Shown here piece by piece: positions 19,270 to 27,655 of a stretch of 64,000 nucleotides of DNA. Location of the stretch: the NCBI GenBank assembly GCA_963772225.1, contig CAVYWD010000002.1:124001-188000 (forward strand), in the 5' to 3' direction. Position 1 is the first letter of the stretch; every line of letters starts with the position of its first letter. A program made the position numbers and the translations under genes. The stretch is from CAVYWD01 sp963772225 (lineage in GTDB: Bacteria > Myxococcota > Myxococcia > Myxococcales > UBA5297). Below the pieces are notes generated by a model. The model saw only the letters and a list, made by a program, of their open reading frames with translations. It did no database searches and was not told the DNA's origin.

Positions 19270-20028
19270 ATGTTCAACGCCGTCCTCGAGCGCCTTCGCC
19301 AGGGCCATCGGACCGCGCGGTACCCGGCGGCGCCGCCCACCCTTCCAGATCGCTTTCGCGGGCTTCCGTCCATCGATTCCTCGCGATGCCCGAGCGGCTG
19401 CCGGGCCTGCGCGGACGCGTGCACCACCGGCGCCATCGAGGCGGGGGAGGCGGGGCTTCGGATCGACCTGGGCCGCTGCCTCTTCTGCACCGATTGCACG
19501 CGGGCCTGCGCACCCGGCGCGCTGAGCTTCACCGCCGAGCACCGGCTCGCGGCCCGCGCGCGCGAGGCGCTGCGCATTGGGCCGGGCGGGCTCGCGCGGG
19601 CGGAGGCGCTCGCGGGTGAGCTCAAGCGCCTCCTCGGCCGCTCGCTCAAGCTGCGGCAGGTGAGCGCCGGGGGCTGCAACGCCTGCGAGGCCGACGTGAA
19701 CGTGCTCGCGACGCCGGTCTTCGACCTGGGGCGCTTCGGCATCCAGGTGGTGGCCTCGCCGCGGCACGCCGACGGGCTGCTGGTGACGGGGCCTGTGACC
19801 GAGAACATGAAGCTCGCCCTGGAGAAGACCTACAAAGCCGTGCCCGAGCCGCGCATCGTCATCGCGGTGGGCGCCTGCGCCATCTCCGGCGGGCTCTTCG
19901 CGGGGCATCCCGAAGCGCTGCAGGGGGCCGCCTCGGTCGTCCCGGTGGACCTGTTCATTCCGGGCTGCCCGCCGCATCCGTTCACGATCCTCGACGGGCT
20001 TCTGCGGCTCGTCGGGCGGATCGAGTAG
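19270..20028 (+). CDS. Fused 4Fe-4S ferredoxin and NuoB-like small subunit
   Basis: A 252-residue protein joining a two-cluster ferredoxin domain (CPSGCRACADAC and CLFCTDCTRAC, residues about 40-85) to a NuoB/HycG-like small subunit (about 130-252). The NuoB part keeps the four cysteines of the proximal 4Fe-4S cluster: GGCNACEAD, VGACAISGG and PGCPPHP. In Hyf and Hyc the ferredoxin (HycF) and small subunit (HycG) are separate, so this is a fused version. It is the last gene of the operon and should pass electrons to the large subunit. Confidence 0.92.
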   Translation: MFNAVLERLRQGHRTARYPAAPPTLPDRFRGLPSIDSSRCPSGCRACADACTTGAIEAGEAGLRIDLGRCLFCTDCTRACAPGALSFTAEHRLAARAREALRIGPGGLARAEALAGELKRLLGRSLKLRQVSAGGCNACEADVNVLATPVFDLGRFGIQVVASPRHADGLLVTGPVTENMKLALEKTYKAVPEPRIVIAVGACAISGGLFAGHPEALQGAASVVPVDLFIPGCPPHPFTILDGLLRLVGRIE

Positions 20029-20316
20029 ACGTCGGGGCGGGCCCTCCGGACGTCGTGTGCGCCCGAGAGGTGCGAACGACCGGGCATGGACGATTCTGCG
20101 GACCCGCATCGCCGCCGCAGGCGGAAGGCGCCGGTCGCGCGCTCGACGGCAGCGCGCTCGACGAGCTCTTCGCGCCGGCCGCCGGAGTCGTCACCGCGGC
20201 GGTGCGGGCGCTCGAGGAGCAGGTCGGCGGTCTCGAGGTCTTGGCCTGCGCCTGGGGCTCGGCTGGGTGCGTGACCTGATGGTTGCCATCCATGTCTTCT
20301 GCGAGCAGAATGCCCT
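20029..20316. other. 288-base gap at the start of the accessory island
   Basis: No convincing gene. A frame at 20055-20279 has coding-like C-terminal residues (LDELFAPAAGVVTAAVRALEE) but no recognisable start, Shine-Dalgarno sequence or homology. It may be a remnant. GC is high, unlike the AbiE genes that follow. Confidence 0.3.
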
Positions 20317-21165
20317 GTGGAGATGGGCGAATTGCACGGAAACCGTGAGCCGACGAAGACGCTTGGCCCGCAAACCGCTCGCCTCGTCGCGATCTTGCAC
20401 GAGCGTGGGCGACCCGTGTTCACCCACGCCGACACGGAGGAGATCACCGGGCTCGCGCCGAAGTCGGCGCGCAACCTCGTGGCCGGCCTCGTCAATCGCG
20501 GTCTCGCAGCACGCCTGAAGCCCGGCCTGTTCGTCCTCGTGCCGTTCGAGCTGGGGCGCGAGCGGGAGTACCTCGGGAACCCTTACGTCGTCGCGCGCGA
20601 GCTTGCCGACACGCCTAACTACTACGTGTCGCACGCCTCCGCGATGGACCTGCATCAGATGGTCACGCAGCCACAGTTCGCGGTCTTCGTCACGTCGCCA
20701 AAGGCCATCCGGCCGCGCACCGTGCTCGGCACGGAGTTCCGCTTCGTGCGTTGCAAGCCGGAGGACATGTTCGGCGTCGTCGAGTTGTGGGCCACGAAGA
20801 CCGAGCGCGTCCGCGTAAGCGACCTCGAGCGCACCGTGCTCGACGGCCTGAAGCAGCCCGAGCACTGCGGCGGGTTCACCGAGGTCGCCAAGGGCTTCTG
20901 GATGCGCCGGGACGCGATCGCCGTGCCCAAGCTCGTCGACTGCGCACTGCGCCTCGGCGTCGGCGCCGTGGTGCGCCGACTTGGCTTCTTACTCGAGACG
21001 TTCGAGGTCGATGCTCCCGCCGAGCTCGAGCGGTTGCGCGCAGAGCTGACCGCGACGTACGCGCCGCTCGATCCATTGATGCCCGCCGAGGGACCTTGGC
21101 ATGCGCGGTGGAGGGTTCGCGTCAACGTCGAGCCCGAGGAGCTTCGGGCACTCGTGAGGACCTGA
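20317..21165 (+). CDS. abiEi: AbiEi-type antitoxin
   Basis: A 282-residue AbiEi-family protein, the antitoxin of the type IV AbiE system. It has an N-terminal winged helix (VFTHADTEEITGLAPKSARNLV), then the AbiEi core with YVSHASAMDLHQM, VFVTSPKAIRP and DLERTVLDGLKQPEHCGG. In known systems AbiEi represses its own promoter and counters the toxin by phosphorylation-independent means that are still debated. The start is a GTG at 20317 with a second candidate ATG at 20323; neither has a strong Shine-Dalgarno. It lies three bases upstream of the toxin gene. Confidence 0.86.
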   Translation: MEMGELHGNREPTKTLGPQTARLVAILHERGRPVFTHADTEEITGLAPKSARNLVAGLVNRGLAARLKPGLFVLVPFELGREREYLGNPYVVARELADTPNYYVSHASAMDLHQMVTQPQFAVFVTSPKAIRPRTVLGTEFRFVRCKPEDMFGVVELWATKTERVRVSDLERTVLDGLKQPEHCGGFTEVAKGFWMRRDAIAVPKLVDCALRLGVGAVVRRLGFLLETFEVDAPAELERLRAELTATYAPLDPLMPAEGPWHARWRVRVNVEPEELRALVRT

Positions 21166-21168
21166 CCC

Positions 21169-22011
21169 ATGATTCCGCAGCGCAACCTGTCCCTGCTCTC
21201 GAATCGCCTGGCTCGCGCCGGCGGTCGCCGCATCGTCGAGTCGGTGCTCGAGCGCGACTACTGCCTCGCGTGGTTCCTCGTGGGCCTGTCGCGCTCGCCT
21301 CTCCGGGAGACACTTGTGTTCAAGGGCGGCACGGCCCTCAAGCGCTGCTACTTCGGAGACTACCGCTTCTCGGAGGACCTCGACTTCACCCTTGCCGAGT
21401 CGCGCGAGCTCGATGCGATCCTGGCCGGGCTCAACGAGGTGTACCCGGAGATCCTGCGGGCGTCCGGCATCGTCGTGCGATTTGCGCGCGCCGATCGCAA
21501 GAGTCACCAGAACAGTCACACCTTCTACCTCTCCTACGAGGGTCCACTGCCTGCAGCTTCGCCGAAGGAGGTCAAGGTCGACATCACGATCCGCGAGCAG
21601 ATCGTGCGACCGGTGGGGGACCGTCCGGTGTTGCGCGGGTACGAGGAGTACGCCGACCTGCCAGAGGACGCGCCGGTGCGCGTGTATGCGCTCGAGGAGA
21701 TTGCGGTCGAGAAGCTCGTCGCGCTCACCGACAAGGCCCGAAACGAACCCCGCGATCTCTACGACCTCTGGTACCTGACGAGCGAGGGTCGCATCGACTT
21801 CGCCACGCTCGTTCCCGAGGTCGAGGCAAAGCTCGCCTTCCGTGGGCGCACCCGCGACGCGATGACCGCCGAGCTTGCGGCGAAGGAAGCGCGCTACAAG
21901 AAGCTCTGGGCCGTTCGCCTCGGTCAGCAGATGGCGACGCTGCCGCCGTTCGACGACGCGTTCCGCGCGGTGCGACGCAGCCTGCGCGACGCTTCTCTGG
22001 TGGAGCGGTGA
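21169..22011 (+). CDS. abiEii: AbiEii-type nucleotidyltransferase toxin
   Basis: A 280-residue nucleotidyltransferase of the AbiEii family (PF08843). The catalytic motif is VFKGGTALKRCYFGDYRFSEDLDFTL, with the GG and the DxD-type SEDLDF pair, followed by VKVDITIREQIV and EEIAVEKLVALTDKARNEPRDLYDLW. The family blocks growth by modifying RNA, with tRNA shown for relatives. Together with the preceding antitoxin it forms a complete, apparently intact toxin-antitoxin pair, a common passenger of accessory islands. The gene ends where the decayed outer-membrane copy begins. Confidence 0.87.
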   Translation: MIPQRNLSLLSNRLARAGGRRIVESVLERDYCLAWFLVGLSRSPLRETLVFKGGTALKRCYFGDYRFSEDLDFTLAESRELDAILAGLNEVYPEILRASGIVVRFARADRKSHQNSHTFYLSYEGPLPAASPKEVKVDITIREQIVRPVGDRPVLRGYEEYADLPEDAPVRVYALEEIAVEKLVALTDKARNEPRDLYDLWYLTSEGRIDFATLVPEVEAKLAFRGRTRDAMTAELAAKEARYKKLWAVRLGQQMATLPPFDDAFRAVRRSLRDASLVER

Positions 22012-22161
22012 GGCGCGAGCCGGAGGCGGGCGAGCAGGGCCGGCGGCGAGGCGTCAGCGCTCGGCCCGCCTCGAGGCGCCGCAGAATGGAGAGCCCGACC
22101 GCGGCGAACCGGTAGCCCAAGAAGCCAATAAGCCTGGCGGGGCGCACCCCCCGCACCGCGC

Positions 22162-22456
22162 TCAAAAAATGTGGCTGAAGTTGATGTACAGCCCGGCGTC
22201 CTCGCTGCTGAATCCGTAGTCCACGAACATGACGGTCGCCTCGTTCCAGGACACCCGAAATCCGGCGCACTGCGACCGCTTCCACCCCGCGAAGGTCGTC
22301 TGGCTCACGTTGTCGAACACGCGACCGAGGTCGACGAACGGGACCAGCATCAGGCCGAGGTCCTGCTTGAGCACCTTCACCCGGGCGAACGTCCAGCGGA
22401 CCTCGAAGTTGGTCAAGGCGATGACCGAACCCACGAACCGGTTCTGTCCGAAGCCC
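22162..22456. repeat. Direct repeat, first copy (mate 24426-24720)
   Basis: A 295-base repeat in the same orientation as 24426-24720, about ten mismatches. The two copies flank a 1.9-kb segment holding the Rhs tip and DUF2283 gene. The near identity points to a fairly recent duplication. Confidence 0.9.
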
Positions 22457-22515
22457 AGGCCGATGAAGGGGCGGAGAATTCCCCCGAGGCACAGGCGCCC
22501 GCCCCCGAGCTGGCT
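22162..22515 (-). pseudogene. Decayed, internally deleted copy of the outer-membrane protein gene at 24426-25868
   Basis: Bases 22162-22456 match 24426-24720 with about ten differences and no gap (roughly 97% identity). Base 22457 onward instead matches 25177 onward, so 456 bases (152 codons) of the intact gene are missing. The break lies in the shared string GAAGCC and keeps the frame, giving ...RPFIGLGF-GQNRFVG... The 5' part with signal peptide is absent, so this is a fragment. It ends like the intact gene in FSHIF. It also shares 3' flanking sequence with the intact locus. Confidence 0.85.
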
Positions 22516-23296
22516 CCGGATGACGCACCGCCGCCTAACACCGAGGTCGACATTCGAGCCGAATTGAATTCAGGTCGCCGACAGCACCGGCGCGCGGACG
22601 GGTTCACAAGCCCACGCCTGACTGGGTCTACCCGGTCTACCCAACACGCAGTTCGCAGTCTTCGAGGACGGCAGCGCTCTTTCGGACGGGTCACTACGAA
22701 TGGTGTTCCTCGGATACCTAGGATGACAGCGACCCCCACTCGCGACTCAATGCCGAAGGAGACGACGCCATACCCGGAGAAGGGCAGCGGCGGGGCCTGC
22801 AGGTATCCGACCCGAGAGACGATGCAGGAGCGTTTCTTCCTTGACAGTTGGATGGTCTTGTCGATACTGGACAGAACACAATCAAAGACCTCTACGACGT
22901 CAGCGGTCTCGAAGGGAAAGTGTCGAACTGTTGCCGGAAACGAGTAAACGAGAGGGGCGACACAGTTGGTAACCCGAAAGTCTCAGATCAAGCTGCTGGT
23001 GGCGAGCCCGAGTGTTGAGAATACCTTGCGCGGCGCTCGGCTGGGCGGATCCCTTCAAAGCAATCGTGTGCCGCGAAGGCGTGCCTTCGTGCCTTGGTGG
23101 TCGTAGTCGAGCCCACTTCGCTCCAATTGAAGCCTTGCGCATCGAGGCGCCTTAGAGTGCGCCGATTTGGTCGGCCCGCTCGAGTCGTCGAGTCAAGGCT
23201 TGTCTTTCTGCGCACCTGAGGCGTCTCAAATCAACGCTGGTGGGGCGTGCCGTTTTACTTTCATTCGGCGGCATGCATCCGCATCAAGGAATGTCC
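22516..23296. other. 780 bases without a recognised gene inside the island
   Basis: No gene supported. A possible promoter, TTGACA (22841-22846), 16 bases, GATACT (22863-22868), is followed by a short frame reading QLDGLVDTGQNTIKDLYDVSG with no usable start codon. GC is lower than in the flanks and mixed in character, consistent with degraded foreign sequence. Confidence 0.4.
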
Positions 23297-23356
23297 ATGC
23301 ATACCGCAATGCGTGTCGGAGTGTTTGTTGCGCTAGCTGCCGCTAGCTTACACTGA
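23297..23356 (+). other. 19-codon frame resembling a signal peptide start
   Basis: An ATG at 23297, preceded by AAGGA at 23287-23291, opens a short frame reading MHTAMRVGVFVALAAASLH, with a hydrophobic core and Ala-rich end, then a stop. It overlaps, in a different frame, the opening of the Rhs tip. It may be the start of a secreted protein gene cut off by the insertion of the tip. Confidence 0.35.
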
Positions 23357-24004
23357 TTCCTCCGGTCTGGAGCCGGAGAATGCTGGCCTGTGGAACAGAT
23401 TCAAGAATTGGTTCGTCGATTTTGTCGGGCTTGGCGACAAGGCGCAGGCGACGGCGGAAAGCATGCAGAAGGCCGTCGGGCGAGAGGGGGCCCTTCGTCA
23501 GATTGAAGGCTTTGAAAACGACACGGTAGTCGATGCCCAGAAAAACGCGATTATCAAGAAGAATGCAGACGAATTGGTGGGTGACGCCCTCGAGGTAGGC
23601 AAGGAGGCTGCAATCCAGCTCGCGGCTGGGGCGACCGTAAAGGTGGTCGGTGAGGCAGTCGAAGGCATTAGGGCGGCGCGGGCCGCAGAGGGACTCCCAG
23701 CAGTAGGTAAGGCTGTGAACTCAAACCTTCCTCATGCGGTGGAGCGGGCGGTCGAACGAGGGGTGTTCGCAACCGAGGAGGAGGCTGCCTCCGGACTTCG
23801 AGAGCTGAGTTCGAGCATCACGAAGTCGGGCGATTTTCCAACCGGCGCGATTCGTGATACGGCCCACGTAGACCGTGTGCTTGTTCCGGTTGGCCTGAGC
23901 CATCCCCGGTTGGCAACAATGGCATGGCGGTCTATCAGGTCGGGTCAAATGGGACAGCAAAGCTTAAGACCGTTCTGAATTCCTTGAGTGGGGTCAGCGA
24001 ATGA
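23337..24004 (+). pseudogene. Orphan Rhs-type toxin tip, frameshifted by a 20-bp duplication
   Basis: The frame opens after a TAG at 23334-23336 and has no normal start. It begins LAYTDSSGLEPENAG, close to the DPxGL end of an Rhs core, after which polymorphic toxin tips diverge. A helical middle with QLAAGATVKVVGEAVEGI leads to a C-terminal domain from LPHAVERAVERGVFATEEEA. The frame then shifts because of a 20-base duplication. Removing it restores VPVGNNGMAVYQVGSNGTAKLKTVL and a stop at 24002-24004 that overlaps the next ATG (ATGA). This is what a C-terminal toxin and its immunity partner would look like. The toxin activity is not identified. The Rhs core is missing. Confidence 0.65.
23886..23914. 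repeat. 20-bp duplication with CCGGTTGGC repeats
   Basis: CCGGTTGGC occurs at 23886-23894 and again at 23906-23914, offset by 20 bases. Deleting one repeat with its intervening 11 bases restores the toxin frame. This is distinct from the one-base errors elsewhere. Confidence 0.8.
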
Positions 24005-24204
24005 CGACCAAGATTAGGCTGATAGTCAGTGAGGACGACGAGAATGTTGCGTACTTGTATTTGCCTGAGCACCCAGGCTCGGGCGCACAAGGTGTCGTCG
24101 CGAGACACGTGAAACTGAACACCATCCTGACCTACAAGGGCCCGGACATCTTGCTGGACTTAGACGGCGACGGGAGGTTGATAGGGATCGAGGTGGTTGG
24201 TTGA
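24001..24204 (+). CDS. DUF2283-like small protein, possible immunity or antitoxin partner
   Basis: A 67-residue protein. It has a beta-rich N-terminus (YLYLPEHPGSG) and a C-terminus ILLDLDGDGRLIGIEVVG that fits the DUF2283 pattern of a DxDGRxxGIE end. The ATG overlaps the restored toxin stop (ATGA). DUF2283 proteins often lie next to small toxin-like genes, so an immunity or antitoxin role is plausible but unproven. The gene is intact although its upstream partner is damaged. Confidence 0.7.
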   Translation: MTTKIRLIVSEDDENVAYLYLPEHPGSGAQGVVARHVKLNTILTYKGPDILLDLDGDGRLIGIEVVG

Positions 24205-24425
24205 ACGTGTATCGCTTTCCAGCTACATCGAGGCGCTCGGCTCAGGTTCTCAACTACACCTCAGGCGCAACGAGGACGTCCGACAGGCGCACTACGCGAG
24301 CAGGGGGCTGAGAGCGCCGCCGAGGCGGCCTCCCACGCCATAACCCCACGAGGCGATCTTCTCCAGTAGAGATAGATAGCCCAAGAATCCGGTGAAGCTG
24401 GCGGGGTGCACCACCCGCCCCGCGC

Positions 24426-25868
24426 TCAAAAAATATGGCTGAAGTTGATGTACAGCCCGGTGTCCTCGCTGCTGAATCCGTAGTCCACGAACATGACGGT
24501 CGCCTCGTTCCAGGACACCCGAAATCCGGCGCCCTGCGACCGCTTCCACCCGGCGAAGGTCGTCTGGCTCACGTTGTCGAACACGCGGCCGAGGTCGACG
24601 AACGGGACCAGCATCAGGCCCAGGTCCTGCTTGAGCACCTTCACCTGGGCGAACGTCCAGCGGACCTCGAAGTTGGTCAGGGCGATGACCGGGCCCACGA
24701 ACCGGTTCTGTCCGAAGCCCCGGAGCGTGCGCCCGCCGCCGAGGCCGGCGTGGTTGTCGTCGATGAACGGCAGGATCTCCTGCGAGAAGAACGGCGTCCC
24801 CGACGACTGCACCTCGTAGAGCCCTCGCGCCGCCAGCACCAGGTCGGCGATTTTGGGGATGGGGCTGTAGAACCCGCGGACCGAGAGCATCGCTCGCCCG
24901 TAGCTGAACTGGGAGCCGAGCACTTTGGTGGAGAGCTCGGTCGACAGCTCGGCGTAGACCCCGCGGTTCGGGTCGGGCTCCAGGTCGCGCGTGTCCAGGG
25001 AGATCGCCAGCCGCAGCACGTTGTCGAAGCCGCCCCCGCAGCCCAGGACGCGCTTGGCCGCGCAGTCGGCGGCGAGCAGGGTGGTCGCCTCCGTCGCCTG
25101 CGCCGACGCGCCGTTCGCCCCGGTGGCGGCGACGCGCTGGCCGGTTGAGTCGTGCACCGAGTTGTACGAGAAGCCAAGGCCGATGAAGGGCCGGAGGATC
25201 CCCCCGAGCAGCAGTCGCTCGCCCCCGAGCTGCAAGGTCGGGTGCTTCAGGTCGTAGACGTTGTAGCTCGCGTAGGTCGTCCCGTCGGCGCGGACGGCGC
25301 TCGTCGCGCGGTTGTAGTCGGAGGCCTTGGCGTAGCTCACGCCGGGCGCGCCGGGGAAGGAGAGCGGGGCGAGGCTGCGCGAGCCCACGCCGTAGTAAGG
25401 GAAGGAGTTCGCCGCCTCGTACTCGAGGGTGGCGCGCACCCGGTAGAGCGTGCCCAGGAAGAACGGCGCGTCGAAGTCGATGATGTGGTCTTGAACGCCG
25501 CCGGTGCTGACGAAGGTCTGCGCGTAAACCCGGTGGAGGTAGGGCGTGTAGGCGAACAGCGGGTTCGCCTTGGCGCCGTTCTCGTAGAGATAGACGCGGG
25601 CCCCGAACCCGAACCCGGCGCTCGGGTCGTAGCCGAAGAGGGGCAAGCCGGTGAGGTAGGCGCCCTCCACCTTGCGCAGGTAGTCGTCCTCGCGCAGGCG
25701 CTGCTTCGCGTCGAGCCCGAGGGGAGGCGGGGCGTCGGCCGCGGCGGCCGGCGCAACGGCCGGCGGCGGAGCGGGCTCGCTCGATGACTCGGCGGGAGCG
25801 ACGCCCGGGACGACCGACATCGCCAGAGCGGCGAGGAGGGCGCGCCGGTGAGGAGCTCTGCGAATCAT
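24426..25868 (-). CDS. BamA/Omp85-like outer-membrane surface antigen protein
   Basis: A 480-residue outer-membrane protein with a signal peptide (MIRRAPHRRALLAALAMSVV, ending near APAES) and a 16-stranded-barrel-type C-terminus of the bacterial surface antigen (Omp85) kind: GFGFGARVYLY, FVSTGGVQDHIIDFDAPFFLG, LGGGRTLRGFGQNRFVG, with the RGF loop motif, and a terminal phenylalanine (NFSHIF). POTRA-like domains are not evident, so it may be a short TamA- or patatin-associated type. The start was set at the signal peptide at 25868, 50 codons inside the open frame. A truncated copy lies at 22162-22515. Confidence 0.85.
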   Translation of the reverse strand: MIRRAPHRRALLAALAMSVVPGVAPAESSSEPAPPPAVAPAAAADAPPPLGLDAKQRLREDDYLRKVEGAYLTGLPLFGYDPSAGFGFGARVYLYENGAKANPLFAYTPYLHRVYAQTFVSTGGVQDHIIDFDAPFFLGTLYRVRATLEYEAANSFPYYGVGSRSLAPLSFPGAPGVSYAKASDYNRATSAVRADGTTYASYNVYDLKHPTLQLGGERLLLGGILRPFIGLGFSYNSVHDSTGQRVAATGANGASAQATEATTLLAADCAAKRVLGCGGGFDNVLRLAISLDTRDLEPDPNRGVYAELSTELSTKVLGSQFSYGRAMLSVRGFYSPIPKIADLVLAARGLYEVQSSGTPFFSQEILPFIDDNHAGLGGGRTLRGFGQNRFVGPVIALTNFEVRWTFAQVKVLKQDLGLMLVPFVDLGRVFDNVSQTTFAGWKRSQGAGFRVSWNEATVMFVDYGFSSEDTGLYINFSHIF

Positions 25869-26030
25869 CGCGTAGTTCCACCTTGCCCCGGCGCCGCCGG
25901 GCCCGAGAGCTGACCCGGCATCAACAACGGACGCCCCCTCTTCTGCCCGGGAAGGTGGAATACCGTGCGAGCGCCTCGCTCTTTCGCGCTCTCCTCGCAA
26001 GACGCGGAGCGGGCGCAAACGCCCGGCGGC

Positions 26031-26429
26031 TCAGGAGGGCTTACCCACCGCAGCCTGTTGTGCCCGGAGCGCCGCCATGGCCTTCGCGCGGTTCTCGGAG
26101 ATCTCCTTCTTGAGCGCGACCGCGTCCCGGTTGGCCAGGCGCTCCAGCGGCCGGCCGTGGACGAAGTGCTCGCGCACCAGCTCGGGCACGTCCTCGACCT
26201 TGACCCCCGCGTACCAAATGCCTTCCGGGTAGACGACCAGGTTGGGCCCGCGCTCGCACATGCCCAAAGAACCGCTGGTCGTCACCTGAACGACATCCAT
26301 GAGGTTTTGCGCGGCGAGCTCCTTGCGCAGCGCATCGAGCACCGCAGCCGAGCCGCGCGCCGCGCAGCACGGTGCGCCGCCCGGCTTCTCCTGCTGGCAG
26401 GCGTAGAGGTGGTACTTGAACGGTTCCAT
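26031..26429 (-). CDS. Thioredoxin-like [2Fe-2S] ferredoxin
   Basis: A 132-residue protein of the Shethna/Aquifex-type thioredoxin-fold ferredoxin. Cysteines lie in ACQQEKPGGAPCC and in SLGMCERGPNLVVYP, the spacing of the [2Fe-2S] ligands. The start at 26429 has an AGGAGG seven bases upstream. A longer frame was rejected. It probably transfers electrons to an unknown partner; no reductase is adjacent. It lies between the outer-membrane gene and a Dabb gene on opposite strands. Confidence 0.88.
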   Translation of the reverse strand: MEPFKYHLYACQQEKPGGAPCCAARGSAAVLDALRKELAAQNLMDVVQVTTSGSLGMCERGPNLVVYPEGIWYAGVKVEDVPELVREHFVHGRPLERLANRDAVALKKEISENRAKAMAALRAQQAAVGKPS

Positions 26430-26655
26430 GGGGTGGCCTCCTGAAGGGCGCGTGGGGTTGAGATGAGCTGCTCGCGCCGCCGTCCCGCGAAAGGGCGCTG
26501 GCGGCGCGCGCACAAGGATAATGCCCGGTCTCGCGCCCGCGACCTTTTCTCTCTGAAACGCTCGCTCAGGTGCCGCTCGCGCGCGCGCGCGGCTCCGGGT
26601 ACAAATGTCGCGTCTTCGTTCGCGCCGCTTTCAGGCGCTCGGCGGGAGGTCGTTC

Positions 26656-26958
26656 GTGGTCAAGCACGTCGTGTTCTTCAGGCTGAAGGCCCAGGCGATG
26701 GGGGCGCCCCGCGCGGAAAACGCCCGGCGCATCAAGCAGGGTCTGGAAGCCCTCAACGGGCGCATCCCGGGCCTCAGGCACTTGGAGGTGGGCATCAACT
26801 TCGCCCCGGGCGACGCCTCGTGGGACCTCGCCCTCTACGCCGAGCTCGACTCTCGCGAGGCGCTCGACGCCTACCAGAGCCATCCGGAGCACCAGAAGAT
26901 CTCCGAGCTCATCGCCAGCGTGCGCGAGAGCCGCGCCGTCGTCGATTACGAGTCCTGA
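26656..26958 (+). CDS. Stress-responsive A/B barrel (Dabb) domain protein
   Basis: A 100-residue Dabb protein, a dimeric alpha/beta barrel. It starts VVKHVVFFRLK at a GTG preceded by GGGAGG seven bases upstream, which favours this start over an upstream ATG. Later motifs are KQGLEALNGRIPGLRHLEVGI and ALYAELDSREALDAYQSHPEH. The catalytic role of this family in most bacteria is unknown. It is a single gene between convergent-facing neighbours. Confidence 0.88.
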   Translation: MVKHVVFFRLKAQAMGAPRAENARRIKQGLEALNGRIPGLRHLEVGINFAPGDASWDLALYAELDSREALDAYQSHPEHQKISELIASVRESRAVVDYES

Positions 26959-26977
26959 CGGCGCGGCGTCGGCGGCG

Positions 26978-27655
26978 TCACTCGATGGGCCGGTCGATCA
27001 CGAAGCTGCCCACCTCGACGAGCTCGCCCTCGTGCGTGAGCGTCACCTGGAACAGGTGCCGCTCCTCGTGCGGTGATCCCTCGCGGACCACGACCTCGAC
27101 CTGCGCCTCGGTCTTGGCCGCGCGCCCCGCGTCGTAGTAGGCGACCGACAGCCGGTACTCGCCCAGGGCTGCCACCGGCAAGGCGTAGAGCTCGGGGCCC
27201 CAGCCGTCGGTGTCGTCTACCTCCAGAAGCCCGCCGGCGGCCGTCCGGCGGTTCCCGTGATAGCACTCCTCGCCGCCGGGCTCGGTGACGTGCAGGTCCA
27301 GGTCCGTCCCGGGCGTGTCCCAGGTGAGCGCTACCTTCAGATCCGTCTTCGGCGGGTTGGCGATGAACGTGGCCCTGTCGCGCCCGCTCCCCGCGGCGTT
27401 CGCCGCGTTCGCCTCCAGCGCGTTGACGCCGGGCTCCACCGGGAGGTGGCCTTCGAAGCGGCCGGCGCGGGCGTTCGCCGTGTGGCTGCGGCCGTTGAGA
27501 GTGAGCGTCACCTTCCGCACCGACCGGTCGCTCACCGTCCCGGCGACGGTCACCACGCGCTGGGACGTCCAGCCGCCCCGCGGGTGGTCGATCTTCACGC
27601 GCGGCGGCTCCCCCGCGGCGGCGAGCGCGATGAGCGCGGCCAGGGCGACTCTCAC
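26978..27655 (-). CDS. yfaP: YfaP-like DUF2135 protein
   Basis: A 225-residue secreted protein with a signal peptide (VRVALAALIALAAAGEP). An immunoglobulin-like segment (residues about 20-95) is followed by the DUF2135 core, with LTWDTPGTDLDLHVTEPGGEECYHGN and DDTDGWGPELY. The GTG start overlaps the stop of the alpha-2-macroglobulin gene (GTGA). In E. coli, YfaP, YfaQ, YfaS, YfaT and YfaA are encoded together; here the same order is kept except yfaQ, which is absent. Its role in the periplasm is unknown. Confidence 0.85.
   Translation of the reverse strand: MRVALAALIALAAAGEPPRVKIDHPRGGWTSQRVVTVAGTVSDRSVRKVTLTLNGRSHTANARAGRFEGHLPVEPGVNALEANAANAAGSGRDRATFIANPPKTDLKVALTWDTPGTDLDLHVTEPGGEECYHGNRRTAAGGLLEVDDTDGWGPELYALPVAALGEYRLSVAYYDAGRAAKTEAQVEVVVREGSPHEERHLFQVTLTHEGELVEVGSFVIDRPIE

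Noticed and set aside
17683..20109. An 808-codon open frame on the minus strand opposite the Hyf-like genes
   Set aside because: Its residues are Arg, His, Pro and Gly rich, as expected for the antisense of GC-rich coding DNA. The plus-strand genes explain the region fully.
20055..20279. A small gene before abiEi
   Set aside because: No start signal or homology; only part of it looks coding.
22841..22868. A promoter in the island spacer
   Set aside because: The -10 is only a partial match and no gene follows in a sensible position.
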